A DNA stretch of 52,495 nucleotides. It comes from Mobiluncus porci. Its GTDB lineage: Bacteria; Actinomycetota; Actinomycetes; Actinomycetales; Actinomycetaceae. Every line of letters starts with the position of its first letter. Position 1 is the stretch's first letter. The position numbers and the translations under genes were made by a program. Location of the stretch: the NCBI RefSeq assembly GCF_009695935.1, contig NZ_VUMY01000019.1:1-52495 (forward strand). The letters run 5' to 3'. The notes under the pieces are model-generated. The model had not been told where the DNA came from, did no database searches, and worked only from the letters and a program-made list of their open reading frames with translations. Shown piece after piece: positions 16,690 through 25,207 of the stretch.

Positions 16690-17274
16690 GTGATTGCACT
16701 GGTGCAAGGTGAGGTCGTGTCCAAGGGGATAGACCGCGCGGTAGTGCTGGCTGGGGGGATTGGCCTGGAGTTTTTTGCGGCTCCCGCGACGCTTGGCAGT
16801 TTAGTGGTCGGTCAAACCGCAAGAATCCACACTTATCTCGTGGTGCGCGAAGACGCGCTGACCCTCTACGGGTTTTCTCAAACCCAGGAACGCGAGACCT
16901 TTGCCACCTTGATGGGAGTCAAAGGTATCGGCCCTAAACTCGGGCTGGCGACCCTCTCGGTGTTGTCCCCAGCTGAGCTGGCGACAGCCGTGGCGAACCG
17001 TGACATTGTTACTCTGCAAAAGATTCCCGGGGTGGGAAAGAAATCCGCCGAGAGAATGGCCATCGAAATCGGTGACAAGCTCGGTATCGTCCCCGCCACC
17101 GGCGCGACCGCCGTCAAGGCAACGAGCGGATTTAACGCGGAGACGGTGGTTGAGGCGCTGACGAATCTCGGTTGGAACCAGGCCCAAGCCACCGAGGCTG
17201 TGAACTCGATCGAAGCTACGGATGCCGCAAGCGCGTTGCGGGAGGCATTGAAATATTTGGGGAGTAAGAAGTGA
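16690..17274 (+). CDS. ruvA: Holliday junction branch migration protein RuvA
   Basis: Junction-binding subunit of the RuvAB branch-migration motor, 194 residues from the GTG at 16690. That start has GAGGGG at 16677-16682 and gives the usual [10 protein letters not shown]-terminus. Visible are the OB-fold domain with [13 protein letters not shown], two helix-hairpin-helix motifs ([12 protein letters not shown] and [13 protein letters not shown]) and the C-terminal three-helix domain (residues about 148-194) that contacts RuvB. The stop codon overlaps the ruvB GTG by four bases. No ruvC precedes it. Confidence 0.97.
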   Translation: MIALVQGEVVSKGIDRAVVLAGGIGLEFFAAPATLGSLVVGQTARIHTYLVVREDALTLYGFSQTQERETFATLMGVKGIGPKLGLATLSVLSPAELATAVANRDIVTLQKIPGVGKKSAERMAIEIGDKLGIVPATGATAVKATSGFNAETVVEALTNLGWNQAQATEAVNSIEATDAASALREALKYLGSKK

Positions 17275-18320
17275 TTGACGAAGAAGATAACTTTTCTTAT
17301 GAACAGCGGCTGGTGGACCAGGGGTCAACCGACCAGGAGCGCGCCGCCGAGGCGGCGTTGCGCCCGAAGACCCTCGCGGATTTCATTGGTCAAGACACCG
17401 TGAAAACCCAGCTCAAACTGGTTTTGACCGCTGCGAAAGAACGCGGAGACGCCGCCGACCATGTTCTCCTCGCGGGACCTCCCGGCCTCGGGAAAACCAC
17501 GCTCGCGATGATTATTGCCGGAGAAATGAACACCTCCTTACGGCTCACCTCCGGTCCAGCCATTTCTCATGCGGGAGATTTAGCCGCAATTCTTTCCTCC
17601 CTACAGGAAGGTGACGTCCTCTTTATTGACGAGATCCACCGGCTCGCTCGTCCCGCCGAAGAGATGCTTTACCTCGCGATGGAGGATTTTCGCGTGGATG
17701 TAGTGGTCGGTAAGGGTCCGGGAGCCACCTCGATTCCCCTGACTCTGCCTCCTTTCACCCTGGTCGGGGCCACAACTCGCGCGGGACTCTTGCCCGCTCC
17801 CTTGCGGGACCGCTTCGGTTTTACCGCCCACATGGAGCCCTACCAGCCTGAAGACCTCGCGCTGATTGTGAAACGTTCCGCGACGCTCCTGGGGGCGAAG
17901 ATCACCGAAGAGGCGGCGGGTGAAATCGCTCGGCGGTCTCGCGGTACTCCTCGCGTTGCCAACCGTCTCCTGCGTCGTGTCATTGATTTCGCCTTGGTCA
18001 ATGGGCATGACACTTGTGACCTGGAAGCCGCCCAAGCCACTCTGGAACTGTTTGAAGTTGATGAGATGGGATTGGACCGGCTCGACCGCGCCGTTCTCCA
18101 CGCCATTGTGGAACGATTCCGCGGGGGACCGGTCGGGGCCGGAACCTTGGCGGTTTCGGTGGGTGAAGAACGCGAAACCATTGAAGAAGTCGTAGAACCG
18201 TTCTTGGTGAGGGCGGGACTCTTGGCGAGAACCCAGCGGGGACGAGTCATCACTCCGAAAGGATACGACCACTTGGGGCTAGCGGCGCCCCAGGATAATG
18301 CCCTTTTTCCCCTGTCTTAG
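17271..18320 (+). CDS. ruvB: Holliday junction branch migration ATPase RuvB
   Basis: Hexameric AAA+ motor that drives branch migration with RuvA, 349 residues. Walker A is GPPGLGKTT (near residue 69) and Walker B is FIDEIHR (near residue 118). Sensor 1 GATTRAG, arginine-finger region [10 protein letters not shown] and sensor 2 [13 protein letters not shown] are present. The C-terminal winged helix includes GPVGAGTLA and [13 protein letters not shown]. The GTG start overlaps the ruvA stop, so the two are translationally coupled. Confidence 0.98.
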   Translation: MIDEEDNFSYEQRLVDQGSTDQERAAEAALRPKTLADFIGQDTVKTQLKLVLTAAKERGDAADHVLLAGPPGLGKTTLAMIIAGEMNTSLRLTSGPAISHAGDLAAILSSLQEGDVLFIDEIHRLARPAEEMLYLAMEDFRVDVVVGKGPGATSIPLTLPPFTLVGATTRAGLLPAPLRDRFGFTAHMEPYQPEDLALIVKRSATLLGAKITEEAAGEIARRSRGTPRVANRLLRRVIDFALVNGHDTCDLEAAQATLELFEVDEMGLDRLDRAVLHAIVERFRGGPVGAGTLAVSVGEERETIEEVVEPFLVRAGLLARTQRGRVITPKGYDHLGLAAPQDNALFPLS

Positions 18321-18344
18321 TTTTCGTTTTTCGTCTCTAAGCCT

Positions 18345-18350
18345 TAGACT
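18345..18350 (+). promoter_or_regulatory. candidate -10 box of the yajC-secD-secF-apt operon
   Basis: TAGACT within the 65-bp gap after ruvB, preceded by a T-rich stretch without a clear -35. It gives a leader of about 30 nt carrying GAAAGG before the yajC GTG. Confidence 0.35.
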
Positions 18351-18385
18351 TTGTTAGTTGCAATTTTCAAGTGAAAGGTTGATTT

Positions 18386-18877
18386 GTGCTTCTGACGCTA
18401 AACACAGGCACTACCGGACAGAGCCCGATTATGACCTGGGTGGTCATGATTCTCCTCTTCCTGGGCATGATTATCGTGATGCGACGTTTCGGCAATAAGC
18501 GGGTCGCTCAGATGGAAGAGCAACGCGAACAAATGAAATCCGAGATGGTACCCGGAACCTGGGTTCGCACTACCTCCGGCTTTTTCGGAAAGATTGTCGA
18601 AATCTCGGGCGAAGTTGTGACGCTAGAGAACATTACCGGAGATGAAACCCTGTGGGATGTGCGGGCCATTGCTGAAGTCAAGGAACCGAATTTTGGTAAC
18701 GCTTTTGAAACTTCCTCCGAAGAAACCCAGTCCTCCCCAGAGAAAACGGGTCAGACCTTCAGTGAAAACGCGGTAGCGAGCGATGAGACTTCCATAAACG
18801 GCAAAGTTTCGGAAGAAACCTACGGCTCTAATCTCGATGAACCGGAAGACAAAAATCCCGAGGAAACTAAGCTCTAA
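18386..18877 (+). CDS. yajC: preprotein translocase subunit YajC
   Basis: Single-span membrane protein that associates with SecDF and the translocon, 163 residues. Residues about 14-34 are the membrane anchor, followed by the YajC core: RRFGNKRVAQMEEQREQMKSEMVPGTWVRTTSGFFGKI and VVTLENITGDETLWDVRAIAEV. The C-terminal 65 residues are an acidic, Ser/Thr-rich tail of low complexity, longer than in enterobacteria. It lies 44 bp before secD. Confidence 0.93.
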   Translation: MLLTLNTGTTGQSPIMTWVVMILLFLGMIIVMRRFGNKRVAQMEEQREQMKSEMVPGTWVRTTSGFFGKIVEISGEVVTLENITGDETLWDVRAIAEVKEPNFGNAFETSSEETQSSPEKTGQTFSENAVASDETSINGKVSEETYGSNLDEPEDKNPEETKL

Positions 18878-18921
18878 ATCAGGCTTTTATCATACGCAAA
18901 CACGAAAGTAAGGATCAGTAA

Positions 18922-21081
18922 GTGGCTGGGACAAAACCGAAGAACAAGGCCTTGCGCACGTTAATATTATTCATCGTTATCCTGTTGGGTTTGGGGGGAA
19001 CGTTCGTTGGGTCGAATTTTTTTTCCGACGCGACGTGGACGCCTAAGTTGGCTATCGACTTGGAGGGCGGCACCCAGCTCATCTTGACCCCGAAGAAAAC
19101 GGAAGACAAGGGCGGAGCGATTTCGGCTGAGGACATCAACCAGGCTATCGAGGTTATTCGTCAGCGCGTGGACGCCTCCGGTGTGGCCGAGGCAGAAATC
19201 GTCCGTAACGGTAACGAAAATATTGCGGTAGGTCTTCCCGGCACTCCTTCGGAAGAAACCTTGAACTTGGTGCGTTCCTCGGCAGTGATGCGTTTTAGGA
19301 CGGTGCTGTTGTCAACCGTGGGCAACATGACCATCAACGATGACCCCGCGGCCACTTTGGCGCAAGTCACCGGCTCCGCTGCTCCGGCTGGCGCTCCGGC
19401 AGCGCCGCAACAGGTTCAGGTGGGTGAAGGCAACAATACCGTGACCGTCTCACCGACGCCGGTTCCCTCTGAAACTGGCACCACCCAGGCGCTACAGACC
19501 CAGACCGATCCGAATGCTACTCCGGCTCCCGTGACTCCCGAGGTGACACCCCAGCCGGCCGTGACGCCGACCGGTTCCGCGACTCCGGATTTGGCACCGG
19601 CTCCGACCGCTCCGGCTGCCCAGCCATCAGCCGCCATCCCCTTTGATGAACTCATGAAAGAGGCCGAAAAGTATCCCGATACTCCGGCGGGAGCCTCTAC
19701 GGTTGTCAACGACCCGAAACAGATTACCGTTCGAGATATGTTCATTTTCAACCACCTCGACTGCACCGACCCGGCTTCACTAAAGGGCGGCTCTAATGAT
19801 GACCCGAAGAAGAATCTCGTCACCTGCGATAAGAATGGTCAAGAGAAATATATTCTCGGCCCCGAGGTCTTGTCCGGAACGAATGTGACCTCCGCGTCTT
19901 CCGCAATGGGGCGTAACCAGCAGGGTAACGCCACCGGTCAGTGGGAAGTTGATTTGAAGCTTGATTCTGAGGGTGCCAAGAAGTTCGACGAGGTAGCTAA
20001 GGTTCTCCACCAGTCAAAGAGCGCTTCGCCAACCGGCGGGAATCCTGACAGTAACCGATTCGCGATTGTCCTCGATACTTTGGTTGTAAGTGCCCCCGGT
20101 GTAAACGAGCCCGTTTTCAACGGTTCGGCTTCGATTTCAGGTTCCCTCACGCGGGAAACCGCCGCGACCCTCGCCAACCAACTTCAGTTCGGCTCGCTGC
20201 CTCTGAACTTTGAAGTCCAGTCCGAGCAGCGCATTTCCGCTACCCTCGGCGGGGAACACTTGAAGGTCGGTTTCTACGCCGCCATCATCGGTTTGCTTCT
20301 CGTCTGCCTGTACCTGTTGTGGCAGTACCATGCCCTAGCCGGTCTCGCTACCGCCTCCTTGATTCTGGCCGGTGTCATCACCTACCTCGTGGTGTCGATT
20401 CTGTCCTGGGCCATGGGCTACCGCCTCTCCTTGGCCGGCGTGGTCGGTTTGATTGTGGCGGTCGGTGTCACCATGGACTCCTTCATTATCTACTTCGAAC
20501 GTATCCGTGACGAGGTTCGTGACGGCAAACCGCTCGCCATCGCGGTGGAAACCGGCTGGAAGCGCGCCAAGCGCACCATCGTGGTTTCCGATATTGTGAA
20601 CTTGGTTGCTGCAATCGTGCTCTATGTTTTGGCCGTGGGTGGGGTGCAGGGCTTCGCCTTCACTTTGGGTCTAACCACCATGGTTGACCTCGGCATTATC
20701 TTCCTGTTTACCCACCCGATGATGAGCCTCTTGGTGAAGACCCGCTACTTCGGGGAGGGCCGGAAGTTCTCCGGTCTTGACCCCGTCCACTTGGGTGCCT
20801 CCAGTAACCGTATCTACCTGCGTTCTTCTGGAACTACAGTCAACTCCAAAGCCAAGAAGAAGGTGGTCGCCTCCGTCGCGGCTCCGACCGTGTCCCTGGC
20901 TCGCCAAAAGGCAGGTCTTCCCCAGGAAGATGAAGAGGTTGCGACTGAGGAAAAAGAGGAGACAGTTTCGGAAGAGACCGTGGAAGAGACCCCAACAGAA
21001 GTCACCGCTTCGGAGACTGTGGAACCGGAGGACACGACCGAAAAAGCAGCATCCCCCGCGGGAGAGGAGGCCACCAAATGA
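18922..21081 (+). CDS. secD: protein translocase subunit SecD
   Basis: Proton-driven SecDF subunit that pulls exported proteins through the membrane, 719 residues. After the first helix comes the family motif LAIDLEGGTQLILTPK. The extracellular P1 domain contains a Pro/Ala/Thr-rich insert at about residues 150-235, absent in E. coli but common in actinobacteria. TM2-TM6 hold GVVGLIVAVGVTMDSFIIYFERIRDE, including the functional Asp. The C-terminal 110 residues are a charged Glu/Thr-rich tail. AAGGA supports the GTG start at 18922. secD and secF overlap by four bases (ATGA). Confidence 0.97.
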   Translation: MAGTKPKNKALRTLILFIVILLGLGGTFVGSNFFSDATWTPKLAIDLEGGTQLILTPKKTEDKGGAISAEDINQAIEVIRQRVDASGVAEAEIVRNGNENIAVGLPGTPSEETLNLVRSSAVMRFRTVLLSTVGNMTINDDPAATLAQVTGSAAPAGAPAAPQQVQVGEGNNTVTVSPTPVPSETGTTQALQTQTDPNATPAPVTPEVTPQPAVTPTGSATPDLAPAPTAPAAQPSAAIPFDELMKEAEKYPDTPAGASTVVNDPKQITVRDMFIFNHLDCTDPASLKGGSNDDPKKNLVTCDKNGQEKYILGPEVLSGTNVTSASSAMGRNQQGNATGQWEVDLKLDSEGAKKFDEVAKVLHQSKSASPTGGNPDSNRFAIVLDTLVVSAPGVNEPVFNGSASISGSLTRETAATLANQLQFGSLPLNFEVQSEQRISATLGGEHLKVGFYAAIIGLLLVCLYLLWQYHALAGLATASLILAGVITYLVVSILSWAMGYRLSLAGVVGLIVAVGVTMDSFIIYFERIRDEVRDGKPLAIAVETGWKRAKRTIVVSDIVNLVAAIVLYVLAVGGVQGFAFTLGLTTMVDLGIIFLFTHPMMSLLVKTRYFGEGRKFSGLDPVHLGASSNRIYLRSSGTTVNSKAKKKVVASVAAPTVSLARQKAGLPQEDEEVATEEKEETVSEETVEETPTEVTASETVEPEDTTEKAASPAGEEATK

Positions 21082-22193
21082 TGAGCTACGCCCAATGGGG
21101 TAACGCCCTCTATTCCGGCAAGAAGTCTTACCAGATCATCAAGAATCGCCGGATTTTCATCGGAATCGGGTTGACGTTTATCGCCATCTCCCTGATTGGT
21201 TTGGCCATTTTTGGAATCAACCCGTCTATTGACTTCAAAGGCGGCACCGACTTCACGGTGACAAACACGGCCACCAACCCGCCCCAGCAGCCCGCCTACG
21301 ATGCCTTGAAAGCCGCGGGAGTGACGGAAAACCCGAAGGTGTTCCAGATGGGCACCAACGGTTTGCGGGTGCAGACCAGCCAGCTCCCGATTGAAACGGA
21401 AACGATAATCCAAGGCGAACTGGCTAAAGCCTATAAGGTCGATGTCAAAAACGTTTCTAAGGGCTCTATCGGGCCGTCCTGGGGCGCTTCCGTGTCCCGT
21501 CAGGCCGCGATTGGTCTCGCCGTCTTTATGGGGCTGATTGCGCTCTTGTTGATGTCCTATTTCCGGACCTGGACGATGGCCGCCGCCGCCCTGATCGCTT
21601 TGATGCACGACTTGCTCATTACTGTCGGGGTGTTTGCTTTCACCCAGGTGGAAGTGACACCGGCTACGATTATCGGCTTGTTGACCATCTTGGGTTATTC
21701 GCTCTACGACACGGTGGTCGTGTTCGACAAGATTCGTGAAAACACGAAGGACATGTTGAACCAGTCGCGGTCGAAATATGATGAACTCGCGAACCTTTCG
21801 ATCAACCAGACGATGGTGCGTTCCATCAACACCTCCATTACCGCGATTTTGCCGGTGAGCGCGATTCTGTTCCTCGGTTCGCTTCTCTTGGGCGCTTCGA
21901 CTTTGCGCGATATTTCCATGCCGTTGTTTATCGGCATGATTGTCGGGACGTTCTCCTCGATCTTCATCGCCACCCCCTTGCTGACCATTATTCGCGACCA
22001 CTCGAAGGTCATTCAAGACCACAACAAGAAGGTAGACACGGCTCGCGCCAAGGCACTGGAGGACGGCACAGCGAAACTCAACGAAGACGGAACCGTGGCA
22101 CTCCCGACCGCGGCCAGCGTGGCGGCGCCCATCGTTCCGGGACACCACCTGGGGCAAACGGCGCAGCCGAAACGAAAGAAGAACAAGAAATGA
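21078..22193 (+). CDS. secF: protein translocase subunit SecF
   Basis: Partner of SecD in the SecDF-YajC complex, 371 residues and six membrane helices. Diagnostic stretches are GINPSIDFKGGTDFTV after helix 1 and the conserved TILGYSLYDTVVVFDKIREN loop. MVRSINTSITAILPV and a final GTFSSIFIATPLL helix follow. The C-tail is Lys-rich. It overlaps secD at its start and apt at its end, each by four bases. Confidence 0.97.
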   Translation: MMSYAQWGNALYSGKKSYQIIKNRRIFIGIGLTFIAISLIGLAIFGINPSIDFKGGTDFTVTNTATNPPQQPAYDALKAAGVTENPKVFQMGTNGLRVQTSQLPIETETIIQGELAKAYKVDVKNVSKGSIGPSWGASVSRQAAIGLAVFMGLIALLLMSYFRTWTMAAAALIALMHDLLITVGVFAFTQVEVTPATIIGLLTILGYSLYDTVVVFDKIRENTKDMLNQSRSKYDELANLSINQTMVRSINTSITAILPVSAILFLGSLLLGASTLRDISMPLFIGMIVGTFSSIFIATPLLTIIRDHSKVIQDHNKKVDTARAKALEDGTAKLNEDGTVALPTAASVAAPIVPGHHLGQTAQPKRKKNKK

Positions 22194-22729
22194 CCCCTGA
22201 ATTGAATCCCGAACTGGGCGACATCATCAAGTCGCATCTGAAGTCCTACGCGGATTTCCCGCATTCGGGGATTCTGTTTCGGGATTTTTCGCCCTTGCTG
22301 GCTTCCGGGGAGCCTTTTGCGAAACTCATCGCGGGACTCGCCGACCACTATCGGGGCGAGATTAATGCGGTTGCCGGACTGGAATCGCGCGGGTTTATTC
22401 TCTCGGCCCCCCTCGCGGTGGCTCTCGAAATTCCGATGATTATGGTTCGGAAAGCCGGCAAACTTCCCGGAGACATCCTTCGCGAATCCTACGATTTGGA
22501 ATACGGCAGCGCCTCCATCGAAGTCCAACCCGACACGGTGGCCGGTCTGGACAAAATCCTGGTGATTGATGACCTGTTGGCTACCGGTGGCACCGCGGAA
22601 GCTTCCGTGAAACTGCTTGAAAAAGCCGGCGGGAAAGTGGTGGAGATTCTGGTTTTGATGGAACTTCAGGCGCTGCACGGCAAGGATGTTTTGGGAGATA
22701 TTCCCTACCACGCTTTGCTGGAGCTGTAG
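22190..22729 (+). CDS. apt: adenine phosphoribosyltransferase
   Basis: Cytosolic purine salvage enzyme converting adenine and PRPP to AMP, 179 residues. The FPHSGILFRDFSPLL start motif, GLESRGFILSAPLA, and the PRPP-binding loop VIDDLLATGGTAEA (residues about 125-137) are all present. Its ATG overlaps the secF stop. apt between secF and rel is a conserved actinobacterial order. Confidence 0.96.
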   Translation: MTPELNPELGDIIKSHLKSYADFPHSGILFRDFSPLLASGEPFAKLIAGLADHYRGEINAVAGLESRGFILSAPLAVALEIPMIMVRKAGKLPGDILRESYDLEYGSASIEVQPDTVAGLDKILVIDDLLATGGTAEASVKLLEKAGGKVVEILVLMELQALHGKDVLGDIPYHALLEL

Positions 22730-22740
22730 GGTCAGCAAAG
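22713..22740 (+). terminator. hairpin straddling the apt stop codon
   Basis: CTTTGCTG (22713-22720) and CAGCAAAG (22733-22740) are perfect complements around a 12-base loop that contains the TAG stop of apt. There is no U-run after it. It could mark the 3' end of the yajC-secDF-apt message or protect it, which fits the separate promoter proposed for rel. Confidence 0.45.
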
Positions 22741-22816
22741 AGAACAGCCTCCCCTGACGGTTTCTCAAGCTGGCTACTTGCACGGTCAAGGATACCCGTT
22801 TGACCTCGAAAACTAT

Positions 22817-22822
22817 TAGAAT
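22817..22822 (+). promoter_or_regulatory. candidate leaderless -10 box of rel
   Basis: TAGAAT, six bases, then the ATG at 22829, with no Shine-Dalgarno. A TTGACC at 22800-22805 is too close (11 bp) to act as its -35. Confidence 0.5.
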
Positions 22823-22828
22823 CAGTCT

Positions 22829-25132
22829 ATGACTGACCAAGCCGTGCCTGAGGTTGACCGCGGGGCAGCGATTGCTATTTCCCCGCTGGCCTGGCTGACG
22901 CGCGGTCCCAAGAGCGTCCACCGCGAACTCGAGCCGGTGATTCGCGCCGTGAAAGAGGCTCATCCCAAGGCCAATTTTGCGCTGATTGAACGCGCCTATG
23001 CCACGGCCGAACACTACCATCGCGGCCAGTTCCGGAAATCCGGCGAGCCCTATATCACCCATCCGGTTGCAGTGGCGACGATTCTTGCTGAACTGGGGTT
23101 GAGCGAAACCACGGTAGCGGCCGGACTGCTACACGACACGGTGGAGGACACGGATTATTCTCTCGACGAATGTCGCAAGGACTTCGGGGAGGACATCGCG
23201 AATCTCGTTGACGGGGTCACCAAACTCGACAAGGTGAAATACGGAGATTCGGCGCCTGCGGAAACCATTAGGAAAATGATTGTGGCCATGGCGAAAGATA
23301 TTCGCGTGCTGCTCATCAAACTCTCCGACCGCCTCCATAATGCCCGTACTTGGCGGTATGTCTCTAAAGAGAGCGCGGCGAGAAAAGCCAAAGAGACCCT
23401 GGAGATTTATGCGCCTCTGGCTCATCGGATGGGTCTGAATGCGATTAAATGGGAGCTGGAAGACTTGTCTTTCAAGACGCTCTACCCCCAGATTTATGAC
23501 GAAATCGACCGGCTGATTGCTGAAACTGCCCCGAGCCGTGACGAACAGTTGCAGGAAATTATTTCCACTATTGAAAAAGATCTTCGCGACGCGCGCATCA
23601 AGGGAGTTGTGACGGGGCGGCCGAAACACAACTATTCGATTTATCAAAAGATGATTGTGCGTGGGCGAGATTTCAACGATATCTATGACCTCGTCGCGGT
23701 GCGTGTTTTGGTGGACACGGTGCGGGACTGCTATGCCGTTTTGGGGCTGATGCACTCTAGGTGGTCTCCGATGCTCGGGCGGTTTAAAGACTATATTGCG
23801 ATGCCGAAATATAATCTCTACCAGTCGCTACACACGACCGTTATCGGCCCGAAGGGTAAACCGGTAGAGATTCAGATTCGGACCTATGAGATGCACCGGC
23901 GTGCCGAGTTTGGGATTGCGGCCCACTGGAAATATAAGGAGAATCCCAACGCGAAATCCCTCAAGAAGAACGCGGGTTCCAATGTTCTCGATTTGGAAAA
24001 CGAGATGGGGTGGCTGCGTCAGTTGGTGGATTGGCAAAAGGAGACCCAAGACCCCGGGGAATTCCTGGATTCCTTGCGCTATGAAATCAACTCCGCCCAA
24101 GTTTATGTTTTCACCCCGAAAGGCCAGGTACAGGTGTTGGCGGCGGGAGCCACTCCGGTAGATTTTGCCTATTCCGTCCACACCGAAATCGGGGACCACA
24201 CGGTGGGAGCGAAAGTCAATGGGCGGCTGGTGCCCCTCGATTCGAAACTCGAAAACGGGGATACGGTCGAAATCTTTACGTCGAAGTCTCCCGAGTCAGG
24301 GCCGAGCCGCGACTGGTTGTCTTTCGTAGTCACCCCGCGAGCGAAGTCGAAGATCAAGGCGTGGTTCTCTAAAGAGCGTCGTGAAGAATCCATTGAGAAA
24401 GGCCGTGACGCGATTGCCCGCCAGCTTCGCAAACAGAGCCTCCCGATTCATAAACTTGCCACTCACGACTCGCTAGACCTTCTCGCCAAGGATCAGGGCT
24501 TACAGAATGTTGATGGGCTCTATGCGATGGTGGGAGATGGGCATATCAGTCCCCAAAGTGTTGTGGAACACTTGGTGAGCTTCGCCGGGGGAGTGGAGCC
24601 GGAGGACAATGAGCTAGAGGAAGTCACCCAGGAAGCCACCACACACCGACGCAAGAGTGGCTCGTCATCGTCCGGAATCCTGGTAGATGGGTCTGATGCA
24701 GATGATATGTGGGTGAAACTCGCCAAGTGCTGCACTCCTGTTCCCGGGGATGACATCATGGGGTTCGTCACCCGCGGACACGGGGTTTCGGTTCACCGGG
24801 TGGACTGCACGAACGCTAAGCGGCTGTCGAAGGATCATCAAGAGCGAATTGTGAAGGTTGAGTGGGCTGAACACCCCAAGAATGCCTTTATGGTGCAAGT
24901 CCAGATTGAGGCGCTAGACCGTGAGGGGCTGTTATCCGATGTGACGCGGGTATTGTCGGAAAACCACGTCAGTATTATTTCCGGCAATATTTCCACCACC
25001 CACGACCGCGTGGCTTATTCGCGGTGGACTTTCGAGTTGGCTGAGCCCAGCCATCTCCAGCATATCCTCAATGATCTCACCGACATTTCCGGCGTTTACT
25101 CCGCCCAGCGCGTCACCCCCGGAACAAAGTGA
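22829..25132 (+). CDS. rel: bifunctional (p)ppGpp synthetase/hydrolase (Rel/RSH)
   Basis: Long RSH enzyme that makes and degrades the alarmone (p)ppGpp during starvation, 767 residues. The HD hydrolase domain is intact: YITHPVAVATIL and the catalytic LLHDTVED near residue 100. The synthetase domain has RGRDFNDIYDLVAVRV, FKDYIAMPKYNLYQSLHTTV and EIQIRT. A TGS domain (VYVFTPKGQVQVLAAGATPVDFAYSVHTEIG) and a C-terminal ACT domain (about residues 690-765) follow, with the conserved CCTPVPGDDI motif between them. Both active sites look functional. The 99-bp gap after apt and the -10 box suggest it has its own promoter. Confidence 0.97.
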   Translation: MTDQAVPEVDRGAAIAISPLAWLTRGPKSVHRELEPVIRAVKEAHPKANFALIERAYATAEHYHRGQFRKSGEPYITHPVAVATILAELGLSETTVAAGLLHDTVEDTDYSLDECRKDFGEDIANLVDGVTKLDKVKYGDSAPAETIRKMIVAMAKDIRVLLIKLSDRLHNARTWRYVSKESAARKAKETLEIYAPLAHRMGLNAIKWELEDLSFKTLYPQIYDEIDRLIAETAPSRDEQLQEIISTIEKDLRDARIKGVVTGRPKHNYSIYQKMIVRGRDFNDIYDLVAVRVLVDTVRDCYAVLGLMHSRWSPMLGRFKDYIAMPKYNLYQSLHTTVIGPKGKPVEIQIRTYEMHRRAEFGIAAHWKYKENPNAKSLKKNAGSNVLDLENEMGWLRQLVDWQKETQDPGEFLDSLRYEINSAQVYVFTPKGQVQVLAAGATPVDFAYSVHTEIGDHTVGAKVNGRLVPLDSKLENGDTVEIFTSKSPESGPSRDWLSFVVTPRAKSKIKAWFSKERREESIEKGRDAIARQLRKQSLPIHKLATHDSLDLLAKDQGLQNVDGLYAMVGDGHISPQSVVEHLVSFAGGVEPEDNELEEVTQEATTHRRKSGSSSSGILVDGSDADDMWVKLAKCCTPVPGDDIMGFVTRGHGVSVHRVDCTNAKRLSKDHQERIVKVEWAEHPKNAFMVQVQIEALDREGLLSDVTRVLSENHVSIISGNISTTHDRVAYSRWTFELAEPSHLQHILNDLTDISGVYSAQRVTPGTK

Positions 25133-25207
25133 CAAGGGGACAGTTTCACCTCAAGTAGAATCGTCCCTGTTGGCTTCGGCGCGTCACCACGTCCCCATCG
25201 GGTGTCG

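Noticed and set aside
20814..22157. 447-residue minus-strand ORF across secD-secF
   Set aside because: Antisense to two well-conserved genes, with His/Arg/Gly-rich composition and no recognisable domain.
22800..22822. TTGACC and TAGAAT as a classical promoter of rel
   Set aside because: The spacer is only 11 bp, too short for sigma-70-type recognition. TAGAAT is kept only as a -10 box.
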